This document shows, one piece after another, positions 38,038 through 46,801 of a DNA stretch of 64,000 nt; within the stretch, counting starts at the first letter, position 1; the number at the start of each line of letters is the position of its first letter. Location of the stretch: assembly GCA_050747745.1 (NCBI GenBank), contig JBOGKM010000099.1:1-64000 (forward strand), written 5' to 3'. The translations under genes and the position numbers were made by a program. Origin of the DNA: SCQP01 sp050747745. GTDB lineage: Bacteria; Acidobacteriota; Terriglobia; Terriglobales; SCQP01. Below the pieces are notes generated by a model. The model did no database searches. It was not told where the DNA came from and worked only from the letters and a program-made list of their open reading frames with translations.

Positions 38038-38066
38038 CATAGTAGCATTACACACATGCATAGTAG
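38038..38066 (+). promoter_or_regulatory. Candidate BlaI-type operator
   Basis: The octamer CATAGTAG occurs twice, at 38038-38045 and 38059-38066, 21 bp apart (two helical turns), spanning the start codon of the regulator gene. Inside is GCAT (38045-38048) with ATGC (38056-38059). BlaI/MecI repressors bind TAGTA-type half-sites near their own promoter, so this is the likely autoregulatory site. It is inferred from position and repeats only. Confidence 0.4.
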
Positions 38067-38460
38067 ACGGGAAAAACTGGTGCGGCTTTCGCGCCTGGAA
38101 CTGCGGATTCTGGAGGTGCTGTGGTCGCGGGGCGCGGTCGCAATCCGCGAAATCCAGGAGAGCATGGCGGGCGCGCCCGCCTACACCACGGTGCAGACCA
38201 CGGTCTATCGCCTCGAAGCCAAAGGCGCGGTGCGGCGCACGCGCAAAATCGGCAACGCGCACATCTTCGAGGCGGTGGTGACGCGCGCGGCCGCGCAGCG
38301 GCGGCTGATTGACGATTTCCTGGGCGTACTCGGCGGACGTACGCAGCCCATCATGGCGCACTTCATCGAGAGCGGGCGCATGACGCTGGCGGACTTACAC
38401 GAGGCCGAAGCCGAGCTGCGCAAGCATCAACAACGGGGAAACAAGGAGCCCAAGCCGTGA
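38056..38460 (+). CDS. BlaI/MecI/CopY-family transcriptional repressor
   Basis: A 134-residue winged-helix repressor. The N-terminal helix-turn-helix includes LSRLELRILEVLWSRG and YTTVQTTVYRLEAKGAV, the recognition helix typical of BlaI/MecI; the C-terminus is a helical dimerisation part. These repressors are released when a partner M56 membrane peptidase cleaves them. Its stop overlaps the M56 gene start by 4 nt. The ATG at 38056 is preferred over one at 37996, which would add an unconserved leader. Confidence 0.92.
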   Translation: MHSRREKLVRLSRLELRILEVLWSRGAVAIREIQESMAGAPAYTTVQTTVYRLEAKGAVRRTRKIGNAHIFEAVVTRAAAQRRLIDDFLGVLGGRTQPIMAHFIESGRMTLADLHEAEAELRKHQQRGNKEPKP

Positions 38461-40184
38461 TCGAAGCTGCTTTGCTCAACCATCTCTGGCAGTCCACCTT
38501 GTTCGCTGCCGCCGCAGCCGTGCTGGCGTCGCTCTTGCGCCATCATCAGGCGCGGGTGCGCTTTTGGATCTGGCTGGCGGCGTCGCTGAAATTCCTGGTG
38601 CCGTTTGCCGCCTTCGCTACGCTCGCCGGATGGCTGCAAACCTTCCTGCCCATGCCCGCGGTGCGCGCTGCCGCCGCACCGGCAGCCGCGACCGTGAGCC
38701 AGCCGTTTACGCAGCTACTCGAACTTGGCGGCACATTGGCGCCGGCAGCAAGCTCGCATCTGCTGGCGTACACGCTGATTGCAGTGTGGCTCGCAGGCAC
38801 GGTCGCGCTGTTGGTCCGCTGGCGCCGGCGCTGGCGGCGGCTGGCGCAGGCGGATCGGTCCGTCCTCGAGCCGGGCGTGCACGGCGTGTTCCGCCAGCGG
38901 CTGTTGCTGCCGCCCGATCTGGAAGCGCGCCTTTCACCCGCCGAGCTTGCGGCCGTGCTGGCACACGAGCAATGCCACATGCGCCGCCGCGACAATTTAT
39001 GGTCGGCGCTGCACATGGTCGTCGAGGCGCTGTTCTGGTTCCATCCCTTCGTCTGGATCATCGGCGAACGGCTGGTGGCCGAGCGCGAGCGCGCCTGCGA
39101 CGAAGACGTACTGGCGGTCTGCCCCGACCGCAGTGCTTACGCCGGCGCCGTGCTGGCGGTTTGCCGCCAATTTGTGGCCGCGCCGCTGCCCTGCGCCTCC
39201 GGCATCGCCGGCGGCCGGCTCGCTGCGCGGGTGCGCGCGATCCTGGCCGGCGAGCTGGGACGGCGCTTGTCACGCTCGCAGCGCGTTGCGGTCGCCGCCG
39301 CCATGCTCGTGGCCATCGCCGGACCGATCCTGCTGCTCGCCGCCCAGCATCCGGCGCCGCCCACGCGCTTTGAGGCCGCCACCATCAAGCCGGTCGCGAC
39401 TCCAAATTTTTCCAGCGGCCGTGGGATGATTCGCTTCGGCACCCAGCGCGATCCTCAGCGCCTCACCGCCGAAGGTGTCACCCTCAAGAACCTGATCATG
39501 GACGCCTATGGGCTTTCCTCCTATCAGGTCGAGGGGCCATCCTGGATCAGCTCCAGGCGCTTCGACGTGACTGCAGTGACCGCCGTCCCGGTATCCGGCG
39601 CTCGCTTGTTCACCTTGCTGCGGCCCTTGTTGGCCCAGCGGTTCAAGCTCCGCACCCACCAAACGAGCCGGCGGATGCGCGCCTACGAACTCGAGATCGC
39701 TCCCGGCGGAAGCAAGCTCAGGCTGCCACGTCCGGGCGATTTGGCGCTCCCAGGCGCGCCCCGGGGGCGCGGGCCGGCCAGACTGCAACCGGGCATGTTC
39801 ATGGTCAGGGCGGGTCCGCAGCAAGGCGGCGCCCTGCAGTTGACCACCTACACCAGCGTGGGCGGGTTGGCGCAGATGCTCAGCCGGCAGCTGGGGACGC
39901 CGGTGGCGGACCGCACTGGAATCAAGGGCGACTTTGTCGTAAAGCTGCGCTACGCCCCGCCGCCTGGGATGCGGCGCTCGATGCACATACTAGGCGTTCC
40001 ACCGCCCCTGGCGCCCTCCGGCGGCGCCGCACCTCGGCATGGCGCCGCAGCCGCTCCCGCGTCCGCTCCCTCCATTTTCGCCGCCCTCCAACAGCAGCTC
40101 GGTCTCAAGCTGGTCGCCAACAAAAACGCAGCGGTTACCGTACTGGTCGTGGATCACGCGCTCATGATCCCGCTCGGAAATTAG
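38457..40184 (+). CDS. M56 metallopeptidase with TIGR03435-like C-terminal domain (copy A)
   Basis: A BlaR1/MecR1-type membrane peptidase of 575 residues. The N-terminal part has membrane helices (about residues 12-27, 36-57 and 101-121). The zinc motif is H170-EQC-H174, with the third ligand probably in ERERACDE. A further membrane segment (VAVAAAMLVAIAGPILLLAA) leads to an external domain that starts FEAATIKP, characteristic of the acidobacterial TIGR03435 family. Sensing a ligand outside may trigger cleavage of the BlaI-type repressor. It is the first of two tandem paralogues. Confidence 0.88.
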   Translation: MIEAALLNHLWQSTLFAAAAAVLASLLRHHQARVRFWIWLAASLKFLVPFAAFATLAGWLQTFLPMPAVRAAAAPAAATVSQPFTQLLELGGTLAPAASSHLLAYTLIAVWLAGTVALLVRWRRRWRRLAQADRSVLEPGVHGVFRQRLLLPPDLEARLSPAELAAVLAHEQCHMRRRDNLWSALHMVVEALFWFHPFVWIIGERLVAERERACDEDVLAVCPDRSAYAGAVLAVCRQFVAAPLPCASGIAGGRLAARVRAILAGELGRRLSRSQRVAVAAAMLVAIAGPILLLAAQHPAPPTRFEAATIKPVATPNFSSGRGMIRFGTQRDPQRLTAEGVTLKNLIMDAYGLSSYQVEGPSWISSRRFDVTAVTAVPVSGARLFTLLRPLLAQRFKLRTHQTSRRMRAYELEIAPGGSKLRLPRPGDLALPGAPRGRGPARLQPGMFMVRAGPQQGGALQLTTYTSVGGLAQMLSRQLGTPVADRTGIKGDFVVKLRYAPPPGMRRSMHILGVPPPLAPSGGAAPRHGAAAAPASAPSIFAALQQQLGLKLVANKNAAVTVLVVDHALMIPLGN

Positions 40185-40193
40185 GACCAGGTC

Positions 40194-41777
40194 ATGGTCC
40201 CAGCCACGCTGCTCAATCACCTTTGGCAATCCACCGCGTTCGCCACCGCGGCGGCCGCACTCGCACTGCTCTTGCGCCATCATCAGGCGCGGGTACGATT
40301 TTGGATCTGGCTCGCGGCGTCGCTGAAGTTCCTGGTGCCGTTCGCTGCCTTCGCTTCCCTCGCCGAGTGGCTGCGCGCCTTGCTGCCGGCGCCGGCGGCA
40401 CACGCTGCCGCCGCGCCCCTGGCCGTGAGCCTGAGCCAGCCATTTACGCGCGTGCTGGAAATCGGCGGTGCCGCTGCACCCGCTGCTGTAAACTCGCATG
40501 CGCTTTTGTACGTGCTGGCTGTGGTCTGGCTGGCAGGCACAGTCGCGCTGTTGGTCCGCTGGCGGCGGCGCTGGCGGCGGCTGGCGCAGGCGGACCGGTC
40601 CGTCCTCGAGCCGGGCGTCTACGGCGTGTTCCGCCAGCGGCTGTTGCTGCCGCCCGATTTAGAAGCGCGCCTTTCACCCGCCGAGTTCGCGGCCGTGCTG
40701 GCGCACGAGCACTGCCACATGCGCCGCCGCGACAATTTATGGTCGGCGCTGCACATGCTCGTCGAGGCGTTGTTCTGGTTCCATCCCTTTGTCTGGATCA
40801 TTGGCGAACGGCTGGTGGCCGAACGTGAGCGCGCCTGCGACGAGGCCGTGCTCGCTGCGCAGCCCGACCGCGCCGCCTATGCCGGCGCCGTGCTGGCGGT
40901 CTGCCGCCATTATCTGGCCGTGCCGGTGCCCTGCGCCTCCGGCATCGCCGGCGGCCGGCTCACTGCGCGGGTGCGCGCGATCCTGGCCGGCGAGCTGGGA
41001 CGACGCTTGTCGCGCTCGCAGCGCGTTGCGGTCGCCGCCGCCGCTCTCGTGGGCATCGCCGGACCGATCCTGCTGCTCGCCGCCCAGCATCCGGCGCCGC
41101 CCACGCATTTTGAGGCAGCAACGATCAAGCCAATCGCCACGCTTCCGGTTGGCGATACCAACATCGACGTCGATTCCGACGCGCAACACTACAGCGCCGA
41201 GGGCATCACGCTGCAGCGGTTGATCACGAGCGCCTACGACCTGCAGACGTACCAAGTCAAAGGCCCGACGTGGATTAGCCGCAAGCGCTACGACATCACC
41301 GCAGTCACAGCGAAACCGGTGACGACGCGCCAAGGCTGGCGCACGCTGCTCCAGCCTTTTCTCGCCGAGCGCTTCCATCTCAAATATCACTGGTCCTCGA
41401 AAATCGCCAGCGAGTACTGGCTGGAAGTCGCGCCCGGCGGCAGCAAACTCCAAAAAACGGGCCCCGGGCACGGGGAGTCTGATGCCCACAGCAAGGGCGG
41501 AGCGGTGGATGCGAAGCTCGACGGCACCATGGGCCGGTTTGCGCAGTTTTTCAGCCGCCGTCTTGACGAGCCGGTCGTGGACCGCACCGGTCTCACTGGC
41601 ACCTACGCAGCCAAGCTAACCTTCGAGCCGCTGCGGCGCCTGCACGGAAGCCCACCAGCCGCACCGTCCTTGTTCGTGGCGCTCGAGCAGCAGTTGGGCC
41701 TGCGGCTGGTGCGCGGCAAGGGGCCGGTCAAGATTTTCGTGGTGGACCAGGCGAGCCCGACGCCCACGCCCTACTAG
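40194..41777 (+). CDS. M56 metallopeptidase with TIGR03435-like C-terminal domain (copy B)
   Basis: Paralogue of the gene before it, 527 residues, 9 bp downstream. The membrane and peptidase part is very similar, with HEHCH in place of HEQCH and an identical MRRRDNLWSALHM. DNA alignment keeps a constant offset of 1740 bp from about 38793 to 39390. Past the FEAATIKP start of the external domain the two diverge strongly. No second BlaI gene accompanies it, so one repressor may answer to two sensors. Confidence 0.88.
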   Translation: MVPATLLNHLWQSTAFATAAAALALLLRHHQARVRFWIWLAASLKFLVPFAAFASLAEWLRALLPAPAAHAAAAPLAVSLSQPFTRVLEIGGAAAPAAVNSHALLYVLAVVWLAGTVALLVRWRRRWRRLAQADRSVLEPGVYGVFRQRLLLPPDLEARLSPAEFAAVLAHEHCHMRRRDNLWSALHMLVEALFWFHPFVWIIGERLVAERERACDEAVLAAQPDRAAYAGAVLAVCRHYLAVPVPCASGIAGGRLTARVRAILAGELGRRLSRSQRVAVAAAALVGIAGPILLLAAQHPAPPTHFEAATIKPIATLPVGDTNIDVDSDAQHYSAEGITLQRLITSAYDLQTYQVKGPTWISRKRYDITAVTAKPVTTRQGWRTLLQPFLAERFHLKYHWSSKIASEYWLEVAPGGSKLQKTGPGHGESDAHSKGGAVDAKLDGTMGRFAQFFSRRLDEPVVDRTGLTGTYAAKLTFEPLRRLHGSPPAAPSLFVALEQQLGLRLVRGKGPVKIFVVDQASPTPTPY

Positions 41778-41792
41778 CACACGGCGGTGCCC

Positions 41793-44486
41793 ATGCGGTG
41801 GTTCCTCGTCATGCTGCTGGTTGCCGTGGCCGCCGCGGCACAGTCGCCGGCATCGCTGAGCGGCGTCGTCCGGGGTGGCGGAATCCCGCTGCCCGGCGCC
41901 ACTGTGAGCGCGACTCAAGGGAAAACTCGCGTCACCATCCTGAGCGGTAATGGGGGCGACTTCAGTTTTTCCGGCCTGGCGCCGGGCGCTTGCGTTCTGC
42001 GTGTCACCATGCCCGGCTTCACGCCGATCGAAGAGCGTATCACCGTGCCTGCCGGCGGGCTGCGCCTCACGCTTGCCGTCGCCCCGTTAGCGCACGCGCT
42101 CTCCGCGCCGCAAGCCACGCCGCCGCCGGTTGCTTCCGTGCCCGGCGCGGGCGCCGCGCTGGCCGTCAACGGCAGCGTGCGCAACGATGCCACCTCGCAG
42201 TTCGGCCTCTCGCCGGCTTTCGGCAACCATCGCCCGGGCGTCCGTTCCCTGTTCAACGGCGCCGTCGGCCTGATTTTCGACAACTCGCATCTCGATGCCC
42301 GCAGCTACTCCTTTGCCGGAAACACCCTCCCCAAGCCCGAATTCAGCAACCTGACCGGCCTGTTTCAGCTCGGCGGGCCGCTGCTCATCCCGCATCTCGA
42401 CGACCTCGGCTCGGCGCCATTCTTTTTCCTCGGCTACCAGAAGACCGCCGACTCCACCGCGACGGCGTCTTCGGCTCTGGTGCCGACGCCGGCCGAGCGG
42501 GCCGTCGTGACGAATCCCCAGGCCGCATCGCTGCTGAGCTTCTATCCGCTTCCCAATCTCGCCGCCTCCGAGCCGTACAACTACCAAGCCTCGCTGCTCT
42601 CGCACCAGCACGAGGATCAGCTTCAGACGCGCGTCAACAAGGCCTTTGCCGGGCCCTCGCACACGGGCATCTCGGAAATGCTCTCCTTGGCCTCGACCCG
42701 CGCCGATGCGACCAATCTGTTCGGCTTTCTGGACAACCGCTCGACACTCGGCCTCAACAGCAATACCCGGTTCCGGCGCAGTTTCGCCGAAACCGTGTTC
42801 ATGACCTTCGGCTTCGATTACAGCCGCCTGGCGCAAACTGAAGTCCCCTATTTTGCCGCGAGAGAGAACGTCGAAGCTGCGGCAGAAGTGCAGGGCGCCA
42901 GCGCGGTGCCGTCCGATTGGGGTCCGCCGACGCTGAGCTTTGCCAACGGCATCGCGGGGTTGAGCGACGCTCTGCCCATGCACAACCGCAACCAGACGGC
43001 GGCGGCTTCCGTCGCGGGATCCTGGGCGCCGGGCAACCACAATTTCGAGTTCGGCGGCGATTTCCGCCGCCTCGAGTTCAACTTGCTCCAGCAGCAGAAT
43101 CCGCGCGGCAACTTCAGCTTCACGGGCGCGGCAACCGGCTCGGCGTGGGGCGATTTCGCCGCCGGCGAACCCGACACCGCCAGCCTGGATTTCGGTAATG
43201 CCGACAAGTATTTTCGCCAGAATCAAGACGACGTCTATTTCACCGACGACTGGTCCGCCCGCGACGGCCTCAGCCTCGATCTGGGCGCGCGTTGGGAATA
43301 CGCCTCGCCCGCTTCCGAGCTCTATGGCCGCATGGTGAACCTCGTGCTTACGCCCGGGTTCGCCTCCGCCTCGCCGGTGCTGGCGTCGCCGGGCAACCCG
43401 CTGCTGCGCCCCGACCGCGGCGGTTTCGAGCCGCGGCTGGGCATCGCGTGGCGGCCGTGGGAGGAGCGTTCGCTGCTGCTGCGCGCCGGTTACGGCATGT
43501 ACCGCAACTCCTCCGTCTACGAAGACCTCGCCCTGCAAATGGCCGCGCAGCCGCCGTTTGCCACCGTCCTGAATACGCAGAACTCGCCCGCACAGCCGCT
43601 TACGTTGGCCACGGCGCTGCTCACACCCGCCAGCGGTGCGCCCGCCTCGTTCGCGGTGAATCCGGACTTCCGTATGGGCTATGTCCAGGCGTGGAACGCT
43701 TCTCTGCAAAACAGCATCGGCGCCGGCACCTTCATGACGCTCAGTTATCTGGGCGAAAAGGGCACCCGCGGCGTGCAGGAATTCTATCCCAACACGTATC
43801 CGCCCGGCGCCGCCAATCCCTGCCCGGCGCGTCCGCTCGGGTTTCTCTACGAAACCTCGAACGGCGACTCGTCCTACGATGCGGGCACGGCCTCGCTGGA
43901 GCGGCGACTTCATTCCGGGCTTGCGTTTCAGCTTTCCTATACCTTTTCCCACGCCCTCGATGACATGAACACGGTGGCGCAGAACTGGCGCGCGCTGGAC
44001 GCCGAACGCGCGCGCAGCGATTTTGATCAGCCGCAGGTGTTGAAACTCCAGGCACAGTATTCGAGCGGCCTGCGTTGGCGTAGCGCGCTGGTGCGTGGCT
44101 GGACCGTGCTCAGCGCGGTTACCGCCGCGAGCGGCGAGCCGCTCACGCCCACGACGCTGATTCCGATTCCCGGCACCGCGTTTGCGGGCGTTCGTCCCGA
44201 TGTTGCGCCCGGCGGCGCCTTCGTATTGCCCGCGCCGGAGAGCTGGGGCGATGCCGGACGGAACTCGATGACCGCACCCGGCCAACTCACGCTCAACGGC
44301 TCGCTGCAGCGCGCCTTTCCGCTGCGGCACGGGCTCACCGCCGCGTTGCGCATTGACGCCACCAACCTGCTCAATCATCCTGTCTTCACCGGCCTTTACA
44401 CGCTGGTGGGTTCACCCCAGTTCGGGCTGCCGTCGGCGGCCGATGCCATGCGCAGCCTGCAAACCACGTTGCGCATCACCTTCTGA
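41793..44486 (+). CDS. TonB-dependent receptor, Oar-like
   Basis: Outer-membrane protein of 897 residues. A signal peptide (residues 1-18) is followed by a carboxypeptidase-regulatory-like beta-sandwich (about 20-100: SGVVRGGGIPLPGATV, FSFSGLAPGACVLRV). The rest is a long beta-barrel rich in aromatic strands. It ends in TTLRITF with the terminal Phe typical of barrels. Compared with usual acidobacterial receptors of about 1100 residues it is short, and only a reduced plug is recognisable around residues 125-200. A GTG at 41787 is an alternative start. It follows the M56 pair by 9-15 bp. Confidence 0.85.
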   Translation: MRWFLVMLLVAVAAAAQSPASLSGVVRGGGIPLPGATVSATQGKTRVTILSGNGGDFSFSGLAPGACVLRVTMPGFTPIEERITVPAGGLRLTLAVAPLAHALSAPQATPPPVASVPGAGAALAVNGSVRNDATSQFGLSPAFGNHRPGVRSLFNGAVGLIFDNSHLDARSYSFAGNTLPKPEFSNLTGLFQLGGPLLIPHLDDLGSAPFFFLGYQKTADSTATASSALVPTPAERAVVTNPQAASLLSFYPLPNLAASEPYNYQASLLSHQHEDQLQTRVNKAFAGPSHTGISEMLSLASTRADATNLFGFLDNRSTLGLNSNTRFRRSFAETVFMTFGFDYSRLAQTEVPYFAARENVEAAAEVQGASAVPSDWGPPTLSFANGIAGLSDALPMHNRNQTAAASVAGSWAPGNHNFEFGGDFRRLEFNLLQQQNPRGNFSFTGAATGSAWGDFAAGEPDTASLDFGNADKYFRQNQDDVYFTDDWSARDGLSLDLGARWEYASPASELYGRMVNLVLTPGFASASPVLASPGNPLLRPDRGGFEPRLGIAWRPWEERSLLLRAGYGMYRNSSVYEDLALQMAAQPPFATVLNTQNSPAQPLTLATALLTPASGAPASFAVNPDFRMGYVQAWNASLQNSIGAGTFMTLSYLGEKGTRGVQEFYPNTYPPGAANPCPARPLGFLYETSNGDSSYDAGTASLERRLHSGLAFQLSYTFSHALDDMNTVAQNWRALDAERARSDFDQPQVLKLQAQYSSGLRWRSALVRGWTVLSAVTAASGEPLTPTTLIPIPGTAFAGVRPDVAPGGAFVLPAPESWGDAGRNSMTAPGQLTLNGSLQRAFPLRHGLTAALRIDATNLLNHPVFTGLYTLVGSPQFGLPSAADAMRSLQTTLRITF

Positions 44487-44488
44487 CC

Positions 44489-46522
44489 ATGCGTGCCGCC
44501 GGTCTCATTTTCGCCCTCGCGCTCATGACCGCATCGCCGCTGTTCGCGCGGCAGAAGGTATTTCACTTTTCAGCGCATTCCTGGCTGGTGGTGGAAGCGG
44601 TCACCGCGACTGGTCCGCATGGTGAGCCGATTTCCGGCCTGACCGCCAAAGATTTCATCGTCACCGAAGACGGCGTGCGCCAGACCATCGCTTTCTGCCG
44701 CTACCAGCGCCTCGACGCGGCCACCCCGGCGGCGGCAGCTCCGCCGCCGGCCCCGGCGCAAGCGCTCACCAGCGTTCAGATCGCTCCGGTGCAACATCCC
44801 GGCCGCCGCCTGGTCGCGCTCTATTTCGACATGACCTCGATGCGAACCGCCGGGCAGTTGCGCGCGCTCGCGGCGGCGCAAGCCTTCGTGGCCGGCCAGC
44901 TTAAGCCTGCCGACGAAGTGGCGATCATGGAATACGCCGGCGCGGGCGTGCAGGTCAAGCTCGACTTCACCGCCGACCGCGATGCGTTGCAGCATGCCCT
45001 GAGCCAGCTCACGCTGGCCGCGCTTGGCTACCACGAAGAGGCCAGCGACGACGACACCGCCGATACCGGCAGCGCCTTCGGTCAGGACTCCAGCGAGTTC
45101 AACATTTTCAACACCAATCGCCAGCTGGCCGCCGTGCGCACCGCGCTGGATATGCTGGCGCCCATCGAGCAGAAAAAGTCGCTGGTCTATTTCGCCAGCG
45201 GCATCAATCTCCAGGGCGTGGATAACGAAGCTCAGCTCGAAGCCACCACCAACGCCGCCCTGCGCGCCAACGTAGCCATTTTCCCCGTGGATGCGCGCGG
45301 CCTGGTCGCCGCCGCACCGCTGGGCGATGCTACCCAGGGCTCGGCCGGCGGGATTTCCATGTACAACGGTTCCGCGGCGGCCGCTTTCGGCATGCGCTTG
45401 CAATCCTCGCAGGATAGCCTTTACGCCCTCGCCGCCGACACCGGCGGCAAAGCCGAGCTCGACGACAACAATCTCGTTCACGGCATTGCCACCGCGCGCA
45501 ACGCCATTTCCGACTATTACCTGATCGGCTACTACACCTCCGACGCCGCCCGCAACGGCAAGTATCGGCACGTCCGCATCCTGGTGCCGCGGCAGCCGCA
45601 TTTGCGCCTTGCCTACCGCCAAGGCTACTTCGCCCAAAAGGTGTTCGCCAAATTCACCGCCGCCGACAAGGAGCGTCAGCTCGAAGACGCGCTCATGCTC
45701 GGCAATCCCGTCACCGATCTGACGCTGGCGCTGCGCGTGTTTGCGTTCCAGCTCAACCCGGCCGAATATTTCGTTCCGGTCGCGGTCAAAATTCCCGGCC
45801 GCGAGCTGGCGCTGGCCGAACACGGCGGTGCGCGCCAGGCAACGATTGATTTCATTGGCGAGGTCAAGGACAACTACGGCACGACCATCACCAACCTGCG
45901 CGACCAGGTCAAGCTCAAGCTGAGCGGCAAGACGGTGGCGCAGTTGGCGCAGGTTCCGATCGAGTACACCGCCGGCTTCACCCTCCTGCCCGGCCGCTAT
46001 GCCATCAAAGTCCTGGCCCGCGACGATGTGACCGGCCGCATCGGAACTTACATGACCGGGTTCACCGTTCCCAACCTCATGCGGCCCGCGCCCGGGTTGA
46101 CCGTCAGCTCAGTCGTGCTTTCCAGCGAGCGTCTGCCGGTCTCAGCGGCGCTGTTTAACGCCAACAAAACCCTGGCAGGCGATCCGCTCGTATTCGGCGG
46201 CCGCGAGCTGATGCCCAGTGTGACCCGCGTGTTTAGCCGAGCGGCGCCGATCTATGTTTACCTTGAAGCCTACGAGCATCCGCCCGAGACGGCCTCGCCC
46301 GTTGCCGCCTACGTAGGCTTCTATCGCTCTGGCAAGCTGGCCTACCGCACAGCGCTCGCAGTCACGGCAGCGGCGCCCAAAGGCGACGCCGGCGCAATTC
46401 CCATTTTCCTTGCGGTTCCTGCAGGCGCACTCACACCCGGCCGCTACATCGGCCAAGTGACGGTTCTCGACGCTCGCACGCAACGCGCTGCCGTCCGCCG
46501 CACCCTGATTGCGATCCGTTGA
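44489..46522 (+). CDS. VWFA-related secreted protein (TIGR03436-like)
   Basis: A 677-residue exported protein with a signal peptide (residues 1-20). After an Ig-like segment (GEPISGLTAKDFIVTEDG) comes a von Willebrand factor A domain with a MIDAS-like motif DMTSM in VALYFDMTSMR. The latter half contains YYLIGYYTSD and RQGYF, both typical of the acidobacterial VWFA-related family. It is encoded 2 bp after the TonB receptor gene. Its binding partner is unknown; the pairing suggests an envelope complex. Confidence 0.87.
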   Translation: MRAAGLIFALALMTASPLFARQKVFHFSAHSWLVVEAVTATGPHGEPISGLTAKDFIVTEDGVRQTIAFCRYQRLDAATPAAAAPPPAPAQALTSVQIAPVQHPGRRLVALYFDMTSMRTAGQLRALAAAQAFVAGQLKPADEVAIMEYAGAGVQVKLDFTADRDALQHALSQLTLAALGYHEEASDDDTADTGSAFGQDSSEFNIFNTNRQLAAVRTALDMLAPIEQKKSLVYFASGINLQGVDNEAQLEATTNAALRANVAIFPVDARGLVAAAPLGDATQGSAGGISMYNGSAAAAFGMRLQSSQDSLYALAADTGGKAELDDNNLVHGIATARNAISDYYLIGYYTSDAARNGKYRHVRILVPRQPHLRLAYRQGYFAQKVFAKFTAADKERQLEDALMLGNPVTDLTLALRVFAFQLNPAEYFVPVAVKIPGRELALAEHGGARQATIDFIGEVKDNYGTTITNLRDQVKLKLSGKTVAQLAQVPIEYTAGFTLLPGRYAIKVLARDDVTGRIGTYMTGFTVPNLMRPAPGLTVSSVVLSSERLPVSAALFNANKTLAGDPLVFGGRELMPSVTRVFSRAAPIYVYLEAYEHPPETASPVAAYVGFYRSGKLAYRTALAVTAAAPKGDAGAIPIFLAVPAGALTPGRYIGQVTVLDARTQRAAVRRTLIAIR

Positions 46523-46564
46523 GTGGCGCGGGGCGGCAGCAACGACCCGTGCCAGAATAGGCGC

Positions 46565-46801
46565 ATGAAATTCAAGGTATTTGCGCTAGCATCGGTACCG
46601 TTGCCGGCGGCTGGTGCGGCGAAGGGGCAGCAACCGCTCTCACCAGGAAGAAAAGCGGCCGCCGCCCGCGTTGCGGTCGCGGGGCTGGAGCGATACTGGC
46701 CGGCACACGAGTTCAGCCCGACGCTTACTGATGTTTTCACCCGCCGTGACGGCGTCTGGCAGGTGGTGAATTCGCAGGAAAACGCAGCGGGTGAGCGCTG
46801 A
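46565..46801 (+). CDS. Small exported protein, DUF4440/NTF2-like remnant
   Basis: A 78-residue frame with a signal-peptide-like start (FKVFALASVPLPAAGAA) and a C-terminus TDVFTRRDGVWQVVNSQ that matches the end of SnoaL/DUF4440 (NTF2-fold) proteins. The body of that fold, about 80 residues, is missing, so this is probably an internally deleted gene. It ends on the first base of the cysM start codon. It may still be translated to couple cysM expression. Confidence 0.45.
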   Translation: MKFKVFALASVPLPAAGAAKGQQPLSPGRKAAAARVAVAGLERYWPAHEFSPTLTDVFTRRDGVWQVVNSQENAAGER

